Source: Rotaria sp. Silwood1 (taxonomy: Eukaryota > Rotifera > Eurotatoria > Philodinida > Philodinidae). Taken from it: a stretch of 64,000 bases of DNA. A program made the translations under genes and the position numbers. Shown here in pieces: positions 36,401 to 46,000 of the stretch (within the stretch, counting starts at the first letter, position 1; each line of letters begins with the position of its first letter). Below the pieces are notes generated by a model, which did no database searches, was not told the DNA's origin, and worked only from the letters and a program-made list of their open reading frames with translations. The stretch covers positions 16,454 through 80,453 of the forward strand of contig CAJNOP010000876.1 of the NCBI GenBank assembly GCA_905250075.1, read 5' to 3'.

Positions 36401-36853
36401 GGAATCCCATCCAGGTGTCCAACCCTGATTCAGTTCATCAATACTTCATTTAATAGAGTATAGTGAGGTGGTCAAGAGCTAAAAGTATTATCGGTTACCA
36501 ACTCTTTTCCAGACGTTATACGTGAGTTTCCCTAAAACCTAGCAAAAATAAGCAGAAATAGAAAAATGCATAACTCAGTCTACGTAAGTAGTAGAAGGCT
36601 AATATTGTTGTCGGAGATAGTAGTAAAGGTCTACTCTATAGTCTGGAAGTTTTAGATTGGAATGGTCTTTCTTCCAGGAAATACAGCACCCTCTGTACAC
36701 AAAAGTTTTCCTAAGGCTTAGAGTGAGTGAAATGATATTTTCTTTTTTGTAAGTGTTGTATTTACGTAACCGATGGTAATCTTACATTGAAAAATAGTTA
36801 AGTCGAAAGCAACTTACAACTTAAACCTAACTTGACCACCCCTAATGTAAACT
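33491..36853. other. gene-poor stretch, no gene recognised
   Basis: About 3.4 kb between the transposase relic and hairpin 6. A minus-strand open frame at 36061-36339 (92 codons) has fairly normal amino-acid composition but no motif I can name, and may be a remnant. Nothing else is seen. Confidence 0.4.
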
Positions 36854-36915
36854 TGAGTGTGGAGTGGGTGTGGGTGTGGGTAGTGAAATCTTCTCTTCAG
36901 CAACACCCACCCCAT
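36854..36915. repeat. TGTGGG-type hairpin 6
   Basis: GAGTGTGGAGTGGGTGTGGG G-arm, spacer GAAATCTTCTCTTCAG, C-arm CAACACCCACCCCATAG. Confidence 0.85.
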
Positions 36916-37321
36916 AGCTACCAGATGGTCATTTATACTATAAATACCATACAGTAACTATGTTACATTCAGGCCGCCGAATAGGAAGTCCATATACGAT
37001 CGTATTTTGCCTTGTTACATGATTCCATGTTACGATCGTATATTTCCGTAACCATATATGCTCTTTTACGACCGTGATTGTTGACTTATACAGACAAATA
37101 AGGTGAATTTTAGTTTCTAGACAATATCCTTATAGCCTAGGGGAATTCATCAATAAAATACAACGTTCAATTAAAGTTTATTTGAAATATAGACGTACTG
37201 ATCAAAAAGAGAATTTTATTCTAGTATTTTTGTTTTTAAATTTTCAATGAGAAATTATTCGTAAACAATCACTACTAATATAAAGTGAAAAGTTAATTTG
37301 AAAAAAAAATATCTTGAAATA
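36916..37321. other. 3' flank of the DUF5054-like gene
   Basis: AT-rich with no gene. A stretch around 36976-37075 contains repeated short blocks of the type TACGATCGTAT and its near-palindromic variants. Confidence 0.4.
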
Positions 37322-39520
37322 TTATTTTCTATCAATAATTTGCATCCAATCAGTTAAAAATTCAATTTTAAATCGAAACATTGCATCTTGTTCATAATAA
37401 ATTGGAAATGCTGTATTCCAGAGATTATTATGAAGATTTATAAATAAGCCATTTTTATTTATTCCTTGACAATCAGCTATTGAATTATCAAAATTTAATA
37501 AATATTCTGATGAACCAATTGAAATTAATGGTGCATCAAATGAATAAAGAGTAAATAATGGTTTTGCACTTATTTGATCATAAAAACGTACACCACCATG
37601 TCCAATAGCATGTAATCGTCTTGAACCATAATCAACTATTTTTGATGGATCAACATCATAGCCAAGTACATCAATTTTCCATTGATTACATGTATCTGAA
37701 ATCACAGGTAAGATTGGATTAAATTCAATCCAAATTGATTCTGGAATACGAGTTGCTGTTTTATTAAACCATTCTAATTGAATGAAAATTGTTGGCGGAG
37801 AATCTAATGGAAATGTATAATTTAACCATAATGTTTTACTTCCACCATAATTTGCAATAATATCATCTGGAAATGTTAATTCCATAAGAAATGTTTTATT
37901 CATATTATCTCTCCACATTGAAATAACATATGGAAATAATGTTTGACTTTCGGAATTTGTTAAACCTGGTTTAGCAAAATCACCACATGGTGGTCCACAA
38001 TTTGGATTAAATTGTAAATTAAAACGATTAAAATCATCATTTGAATATGTTTTATATTGAATACTACCTAATGTATTATTTATATTTGATAAATTTCTTC
38101 CAACATCATCTTGAAGAAAAACAATTGCACCTGATGTATAATTAAAACCAACAGAAAATAGTATTGTTTCAAATAAATAATAATCTTTTGTTCGATTTAA
38201 TGGTAATGGAATTTGAATAAATTGATCTAAATCAGGAAGTGATGGTTCAAGTTCTTTTAAAGTATCATTAATAAGTTTAATTAATGAAGGATCAGATGAA
38301 TTAAGTGGATACAAATAAGATCGAGCTTCTTGCCATCCTTGTTCTAATAATTGAAAATCACTTCCATTTCTAACACGTGAAAATTCTTTATTATGATAAT
38401 TAAATGCATAATTTTCTTGTTTTAAATAACATCCCGTACATAAACCCCAATTATGTTCAGGATTTTTTAATAAACGAAATGAATAATTAAATATTGAAGA
38501 TGAATATTCTTGATTAATTAAAAATCTTGATATTTGTCGATATGCTGCTTGTTTATATGGATCAGCGGCTACACCATATAACCATGTTGTTCCCCATTCA
38601 TCTGTTATCACTGGTAATTGATCTTTATATAATTCAAATAAAGATTTACTATATGTTTCTAAACTACTTGCTATTATTTCAGCATTTGGATAATGAGTTT
38701 TAATATTAGACCATACTCGAATGACATCTGTAATATTTTGAGGTGGTCCGGTATTATCTAATGTAAAATGGTAAATCATAGCTTGATCAAATCCAGGTAG
38801 AACAACATCACCACCATAGATACAAGATTCAGCTGAACATGGAGTTGTTGATGTAGGTTTATTATACATCATAACCAAAAGTTCGGTTTCAGTTTCTTCA
38901 TGTTTCCATACAAATGCAGGCGGTAAATCAGCTCCGCGACAATTAAGATTAACACCAATATGAATTGATTTAATTCCATTTTCAGCAAATATAGGTATAC
39001 TACTTATTGGATGACCCATATCATCTTTATGTGATGCACTTGTTTTTCTATTTTGATAAAAACGATCATCTAATATTGATGATATACTTAATGACATATT
39101 AAATAAATTTTTATCCATCATTGGAATAAACATTGAAAATGCATGTGCATGCCATGTTATATCACCTTGTTTAATAGCATTTGTAACTAATTCAATGGTT
39201 GTACGATTCGGTCGTTCATTGGTACATTGTGCAATATTATCAAAAAATTCTAAAAGTATCCATGGATGTGTAGTAAAAATAAAACGTTCTTCACCACCAC
39301 GATCACGAAGTTCTTGTGCAAGACGTGCTGCATTAGGTAAATGTTGATTGAAATAAATAGAACAAACATTTGATGCAAAATTTGTAAAACCAACATCTAA
39401 ATGTGTCATGGAAACAACATGAACTTTTTTTATCCATGGATAAGTAGTGCTTGATGAACTTGATCTTGATAATTCAAGTCCAACTAAGAATGAAAATAGA
39501 CAGAAAAGAAAACGAAACAT
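37322..39520 (-). CDS. secreted GH38-like (DUF5054-type) glycosidase
   Basis: A single exon of 732 codons. The N-terminal signal peptide is MFRFLFCLFSFLVGLELS. The mature part opens KVHVVSMTHLDVGFTNFA, where HxD resembles the metal-binding start of glycoside hydrolase family 38. HAHAFSMFIPMMDKNLF, KDDMGHPISSIPIFAENGIK and the DEWGTTWLYG block follow, a layout I associate with DUF5054 proteins known from bacteria, fungi and some protists. If so it is a retaining, metal-dependent exo-glycosidase acting outside the cell or in lysosomes; the substrate is unknown. Many N-x-S/T sites are present. The start at 39520 was chosen because it gives a clean signal peptide; an ATG at 39604 would add 28 residues. 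The gene is intact, and its lack of introns contrasts with its neighbours. Confidence 0.78.
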   Translation of the reverse strand: MFRFLFCLFSFLVGLELSRSSSSSTTYPWIKKVHVVSMTHLDVGFTNFASNVCSIYFNQHLPNAARLAQELRDRGGEERFIFTTHPWILLEFFDNIAQCTNERPNRTTIELVTNAIKQGDITWHAHAFSMFIPMMDKNLFNMSLSISSILDDRFYQNRKTSASHKDDMGHPISSIPIFAENGIKSIHIGVNLNCRGADLPPAFVWKHEETETELLVMMYNKPTSTTPCSAESCIYGGDVVLPGFDQAMIYHFTLDNTGPPQNITDVIRVWSNIKTHYPNAEIIASSLETYSKSLFELYKDQLPVITDEWGTTWLYGVAADPYKQAAYRQISRFLINQEYSSSIFNYSFRLLKNPEHNWGLCTGCYLKQENYAFNYHNKEFSRVRNGSDFQLLEQGWQEARSYLYPLNSSDPSLIKLINDTLKELEPSLPDLDQFIQIPLPLNRTKDYYLFETILFSVGFNYTSGAIVFLQDDVGRNLSNINNTLGSIQYKTYSNDDFNRFNLQFNPNCGPPCGDFAKPGLTNSESQTLFPYVISMWRDNMNKTFLMELTFPDDIIANYGGSKTLWLNYTFPLDSPPTIFIQLEWFNKTATRIPESIWIEFNPILPVISDTCNQWKIDVLGYDVDPSKIVDYGSRRLHAIGHGGVRFYDQISAKPLFTLYSFDAPLISIGSSEYLLNFDNSIADCQGINKNGLFINLHNNLWNTAFPIYYEQDAMFRFKIEFLTDWMQIIDRK

Positions 39521-40080
39521 GACCGTTTGACTTGTAATATCTTGTTTCACAGTTATACCAAGTATTAAAAAAGAAAGATAAGGACGACAAAAGAACAAAT
39601 GCATTTTTTTTTCTCATTCATCCTATCAGATAAAATTTTCTGATGTTCTATTTATTGAGAACGTAGTGCTGAATGGACATTCAAAACATAAACAAAACAA
39701 ATTCTTTGAAAGCTTCTTTAAATAAATTGTAGACCATGTTTGATGTATTTCTTGTTTAGACCCCTTTCGAGTTTATAAATAGATACCTGCCGGATAATGA
39801 ATAAAAGAAAGTTTACGATATGATAATTTTTCTTTAATATTGTAGACACCAATTATTAATTATCTTGTTTGAATCAAACATTGCACTGTTGTTCCTGCCA
39901 ACCTACTAATGATAGCTTATCGAACAAACAATTGGCTTCCTTTAGCGCTACATTCACTATCAGTCTTGCACATAAAATTCAGTACAGAATGCATATCAGA
40001 CACAACATGATTAGTATCATAACTGTTTTGTTAAATTTGATAAATTGCACTTGAAAAGCATATCCATAAACCAATATTAG

Positions 40081-40179
40081 GATGTGGATGCAGTGGGTGT
40101 GGAGTGTGGATGTGGGGTAGGTGAGAGTGTTCTCTTAACCAAAACTCCACACCTATACTCACACCCACACCCAACCCCA
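40081..40179. repeat. TGTGGG-type hairpin 7
   Basis: G-arm of GGTGTGGAGTGTGGATGTGG type, spacer GAGTGTTCTCTTAACCAAAA, C-arm CTCACACCCACACCCAACCC. Confidence 0.85.
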
Positions 40180-40495
40180 AGATTTTCCATGCATGTACCC
40201 AAAACCCTTTTTTCACTATTTTTCAAATGTGTGCTTCATTGTTCCAAAATCTTGCGCCGAATCGCAGCTTTTGATTTTTTTCACTTCGAAACTATCAAAG
40301 AAATGCACCTTGTTCTGGTCAGAGAAATTTTCTATCAGAAAATGTTTTGAGAGTATCAGACAATTGATTTTTCATCTGTAAACAGTTGTCTTTTGCTTGC
40401 AAAGCCAGCTACAAAATAATAAGAGATGATAAAAATGTATAGTCTCGATTTATTTATTGAAAGAAAAGGTAAAATTTAAACTGTTAGAAGGAAAT

Positions 40496-40729
40496 CTAAC
40501 AGCACCTGCATGACTGGCGACAAGTATTGTCGGGACAGCAGTATTTTTTTTGTTGACGACTTGAAGCCGAATGGGGTCCATGTTTCATCATTAGGGAACC
40601 AGAAGAACGGATGCGACGATGAAATTTGAGCTTGACATTATAGTCGTTCACCAAATTGCCGCTATAGACGGATGCGACCGTGACAGATCCGATGAAAAAG
40701 AGCAGTAAAAGGAAGGACGAGAGTCGCAT
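40496..40729 (-). CDS. small secreted cysteine-rich peptide precursor, 77 aa
   Basis: An intronless frame of 77 codons. It starts MRLSSFLLLLFFIGSVTVAS, a strong signal peptide. About 40 polar, basic residues without cysteine follow, with an RR dibasic site near residue 39 and a KK before the end. A compact C-terminal module holds all six cysteines in the spacing CC-x4-C-x3-C-x-CC. This precursor layout (signal, pro-part, short Cys-knot tail) is typical of secreted peptides such as antimicrobial peptides, hormones or venom-like toxins. The cysteine order CC-C-C-CC is also seen in some cone-snail peptides, but no homology is claimed. The first ATG in frame is at 40729; the frame further upstream lacks an ATG. 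Confidence 0.55.
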   Translation of the reverse strand: MRLSSFLLLLFFIGSVTVASVYSGNLVNDYNVKLKFHRRIRSSGSLMMKHGPHSASSRQQKKYCCPDNTCRQSCRCC

Positions 40730-40772
40730 TTTCAATGTTCTGTGTATTACTGTAGGAGAGGCGTAAGACTGG

Positions 40773-40786
40773 ATATATATATATAT
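40773..40786 (-). promoter_or_regulatory. possible TATA element of the Cys-rich peptide gene
   Basis: A run of seven AT dinucleotides lies 44 bases before the start codon of the minus-strand peptide gene. With initiation about 30 bases downstream, the 5' leader would be only about 15 bases. TA tracts are common here, so the call is tentative. Confidence 0.3.
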
Positions 40787-43036
40787 GTCCCAATTTACAG
40801 CAATGACAGTAGTGATATTTATCTTTGATTTTACTCAGTTCCTCATTACTTTCTCTGTATAGTGGAAGACACATTTGGACGATAAAATCTTTTGTGACTG
40901 TTCCTTTATCCTGCACTTTTGATTAATAAAGGATGAATCGACTCAAAATACAATGTCAATAGTCGCTAAGCTTCCCCTATACCACCTAGGAAGGAGGAAC
41001 TGACGTGAGTAAAAACAAAAGGTAAATAGCTTACGCATCATAACAGCATTTTCTCATCATCTATAGATGAACAGAACACCAAATAGTTGATGAGAATGTG
41101 AACACTCAACACGAACGCAGATAAAAAATAAAAAAACGAACTACTCTTCTATACATTCAATCTCATAACATGAATATATCTCTGTCGATTCTTACTACTA
41201 TTGTTAACGATGTATTCGGATTGAATCGATGGTTTTTTATGCATCTCCAATCCAATAAGGGTGGGGTGTGGGTGTGGATGTGAGTGTTGATCATTCTATT
41301 AGTCACACCCACATCCACACCTAATCAATTAAAATCTTGATTTTGTTTCACAAAAATCGGATTTTCAGTTTCCATTAGGCTCATAGGATTTTGAAATTTT
41401 AATCGATTTTAATCCTTAAAATTTTTCGCTGGAAAGTTGAAATCAAAAATCCGATGCTCGAGTTCAGGAGCCAGATTTTTCTTATTCCTATTGGGACCGA
41501 CGATAACCAGGAAGAACGGACCGTCGTAAATGATCATCATATTTCTAATTCTAAATTCTTGCTATTTTCCGATCGGGAGCAAAAACTTTCGCTCGGGTTT
41601 CAGTTGGAAATTCATTGAACTGGGTACTGAAATCATTAGCCTGGATTAGAATAACCTAGAACAATCACTTCATACATTGTTACATTACTTCATGATCCAT
41701 AAATATCTCTGCTAAAAAGGTCATAGACATTTGTTATCTGTATTATGATAATGGCCATTTCTCATAGCACAATTTAACATAATATCATATGAAAAATAGA
41801 GGATGCAAATAAATATAAATGTGTAGCGCTATAGATATATAAATCGATCGAAAATAATTCGACCTATCTTCTGACGATAAATAGAGAATTTCAATCTGTT
41901 AATTTAAACTTTTTTGTTGAAATAATTGGGATTATAATTAGTGTTTGTTGATGTGTTTTGTGCTATTTGTTTAAATATAAACACTCATTAGGGCTCTGCA
42001 TTACAAGTAAACACAATAAAGATTTAGCGAAAAAAGTAAAAAAAATGAAAGACAGCGCAGTACAACAAATGAATTATTTATAAATCGAGTCAGAGCCGGT
42101 GTGAGTGTTAGATGGGTTGACACATCAATTCAACATTTTCATCTAAACCACCCTCTCACTGATCGGATCAGAAAATACGAAACCTTGTGTTTAACAAAGT
42201 TTCAGAAAACTGGCTGGTTGGCAGGAATCACAATCCAGACCACAAAAAATAATAACGAGTAGTAAAAAAAATTATGTTTGATCTTATGCTGATGATGGAT
42301 TGTAAATAAGAAATAGAAGAAAAGAGAGAACCAAATTAGCAGTAATGATGAGGGAAAGGGTAAAAATAAAATTAATATTCAGTCATGTGAGTAAGCCTTT
42401 CAATTCGAAGAAGTTGCGTTTTTCTGATTAAGTTTTCTGCGAATCTTTCGTTGAGAAACCAAAACAAAACTGTTTAACAACAATTATATTAGATTCCAAG
42501 ACTGAATATATTTGCACAATACAACCGATTTTTTGAACAGAATACTGAGCAAAATAGTACTACTTCGCTTCACGTAGATTTTGTATTGTAAGCAAACGAA
42601 CAACCTGAATGACTTTGACGCAATATGATGTTCTATTCAATCAGAATTGATTGACTACAAATTTCCTTAGCTTTTACAAATAAACATGAGAATATCTATA
42701 GAAACATGAAAATCTGAGACAGCGAATAGTTTTGTTCTAGACTGTCTCGTTTATACTTCATGTAAGTAAAACCAATGAGAGGTGAATACACACATATTTA
42801 ATCTTTTATGAAACGATATTGACGTAGGAAAAGAGAACTCGAACCAAGAATATATTCATTTATACGAATCGGAGCAGAGTGAATCTGAATCCCATGAAAT
42901 CAAATGAGGCTAACAACTTGATTCATTAGAAGAGATATTAGTTTATTCGTGTGACTGTTAGTAAATATATTAAGATTATTTGGAGTATTCAATTAAAGAT
43001 AATGAAAAAAAACTCAGAGCAAAACAATAACCAAGC
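40787..43036. other. gene-free region with one TGTGGG hairpin
   Basis: Between the peptide gene and the 3' end of the PLD gene. Apart from hairpin 8 at 41259-41322, no gene or recognisable repeat was found. Confidence 0.45.
41259..41322. repeat. TGTGGG-type hairpin 8
   Basis: GGGTGGGGTGTGGGTGTGGA G-arm, spacer GTTGATCATTCTATTAG, C-arm TCACACCCACATCCACACCT. The arms are almost exactly complementary for about 20 bases. Confidence 0.88.
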
Positions 43037-46000
43037 CTAAGTCCAAACATGAATGGGAGCCAGACCTACACAAGCGAAAGTCAATTTACTTTTCAAAATA
43101 TCAATATCACATACCTTCACGTGTTCGACAACTGGGTAGATAATTTTCTTCATCGAGAAAATAAATCGGATATTTGACTACTAGACCTTGAATATCTTTC
43201 AATTTTTCGTGAGCCTAATCGTGAAAAAGCGCAGAACATTCAAAGAATCAAGTAAAATACATATCGAAACATACTTTATGGGGATCGATATCTTTGAGTT
43301 TGGGCTTGAGAGTATAGTTGCCAACCTGCTCAAAACATCGCACATGATCACTGGGCAATGTTCCAAAAATTTCTTCGTAGATCAATGTATTCTTATGCGC
43401 CACTTGTCGAAAATAATTATAGAATTGATGGGAAATTGGATCGCTTACGTCGATTTTGTTCTTGTTCTCCCACATAGTACCAAGCATCATTCTACTCTCA
43501 CAAAAATCGATCATCTAAATTTGATCTGTGAAAAATCCAAGAACATACGAAAAGAGTCTTCTACGCCAACTAGAACAAAATTTTCCGACGCGAACCGGTC
43601 GACCATCAAATAGACAGTCTTCCTCTTCAATATCGTTGATCACCACACACAATTCACTGTCACGTTGACCAAGTAAAGAACGATCATTGATATTCGCACT
43701 TCCACAAATTGCCATGCGATCATCAACAATCATCAGCTTAGAATGAACATAGATAATCTCCGTTACCTATAGTAAGTTTATATGTGAGGTTATATGTTGA
43801 GAAAAAAAGAATCTCTTCGATACATACTAAATTACCCATCAGTATATCATGCTGCCGAAGACCGAAAAAACTAATATAATCATCGGATGAAACACCTGAA
43901 AAAGAATGGCATAACAAATTCGCTGAAATTCACGACTCACCAGCTGCTTCAAGTCGTTTGAATAGTGACATATCACCTTTGGAGATCGATCGCATAATAA
44001 AATAGAGTGAGGCTTGAACGACATTGACATTATCGGAGGCAGTCAAAAGAGGAAGTAGAATGTAGATACGAAATTTTTCTCTTGATCTATTGAAAACGGA
44101 ATGATCGATGTGTAAAGAAAGAAACAATATTTACTTGTGTGCACGTAGCACTCGTTGATAGAGAGCCTCTCCAAATCGATTCTGAATCGTTGAATCATTA
44201 GCGATTGTGACGAAAAATTGATTCTTAATCAAAAGAAGGATGATCCTGTGCTTTTTTTCTCCTCATCAATAGACAAACCTCAATATAGATAAAATATTTG
44301 GCAGCATCAATCATTTGTACGTAGGCGTTATGAATCGATGTTTCGATGGTTCTTATGCCTGCTGACCAAGTGCCAACTGAACGAACACACTGTTTATTTA
44401 AATGAAAGAAGCTTATAATAAATAATTTGTTTCATATTTGCTTACTTGAGCATTGATCTGATACGGCTTACCATTAAGAAATTCTTTCCAATTGTTTACA
44501 GTTAATTCTTCTTTATCATCATATGTCTTCGGCAACAGGAATGGGTAAAATGGATCGTAGAGAAATTTTTCACACTAGATAAAAAAAAAATAAATCGATA
44601 ACCGAATTCAATTGGCGATTGAAAAGATAGAAACCTTGTGAATATTCCAGCGTTGTATGAAATGTCGCGCAGCATCTCGCGCTACTTCACCGAAGACCAC
44701 AAGAGCTTCATCATGCCAAGGCATACGCGGTATCATCTTTCGATCGATTAAGTCTGTCGAAAATTCTAAAATTAGCAAGGAAGAATGATGAAAGAGATTT
44801 GAAATACCTTCGTTATATCTTTCGACATCTTCAATATTTCTTTCGTAGAGATTAAAATAATCTTTCCCGATGAAATATTGATTTTTGACATCCATGATTG
44901 GTTGATGTTCTTGCGCTTTGTCTTCATCATATGAATCTTCTTTGTCTGTTTCGTTTATTGAAAAGAAAGCAAAAACATGAGCATCTAGAATTCATTGAGA
45001 TATGCCGTATCCTACCGCCATCAATGTTATTTCCGCTTTTCTCATCGTCAATAACTTCGTTTGAAGAACAGATCGTTTTTTTTATTTGGTCAGTATCCTG
45101 CAATTCACATTTTATTATCGGTTTGATTCAAAAAACAATGTCTCATTTCGAACAACTTCGCTTATCAGTACTATAAAATTGAATAGAATGATCAAACTGC
45201 CATTCGAATAGGCCATGTCCTTGATTCCATCTTTTTTTCTATACTTACACCTGACTTTCTCAGCTAGGACTCAATGTTCAACATTTCGTTATGTATCGAG
45301 TCTTTTTCTTGCATAATACAATGATGGTGAAATTTTGTTCTGTCAATTCCTTTTCAAAAGTTGGTTCGCAGTTATATTTACTTGTTCGATTGTTTCGGCG
45401 GTCATCACCTTTGCAGCCTCTACCGTTGTTTTGTCAGCTACTGTGCTTCTTTTTTCAGTGATATTGGATGCCGCCTTCAATCTTCTATCATTCGTTTCAC
45501 CCAAGTCGACAAGACTAGAAAAGAAAATGAGCAATTCGATATATCGAATCATAAATTTTCACGAAGTTCAATGTCAGAATAGAAGTTTAACAAACTTCCT
45601 CGTACAAAATACTTACCGATGAAATTCATCGTCCCAACGGCCGAAACACAAATCGATACCACCAATAAATGCAATTTTCTGATCAATAATCAATGTTTTC
45701 TCATTGTGCGACCACAATAATGCACTACTATTAATCAGATTATGATTCGGATGTCGAATTACCTTTGATCAACCAAATAGAACAATGAAAATATGCTCAT
45801 TTAGATAGATAATGACTTACTTTAATATTACCCATTTTACTCTTGCTGATTAATGCTTGTTCGGTATACGAACTATTTACATGAGTAACAAAGGACAATT
45901 CTTTGAAGATCATCACATAGACACGAACACCTTCATCCTTATCATGAAAGGCACAGATAAGCTGAAATCAGAAAAAGAACTAGAGAAGCATACGTACCGC

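Noticed and set aside
37322-39604. Longer start for the GH38-like protein
   Set aside because: The extra 28 residues would bury the clear signal peptide. The ATG at 39520 fits a secreted protein better.
43188-43613. 141-codon plus-strand frame
   Set aside because: Antisense to three PLD exons whose minus-strand reading is unambiguous.
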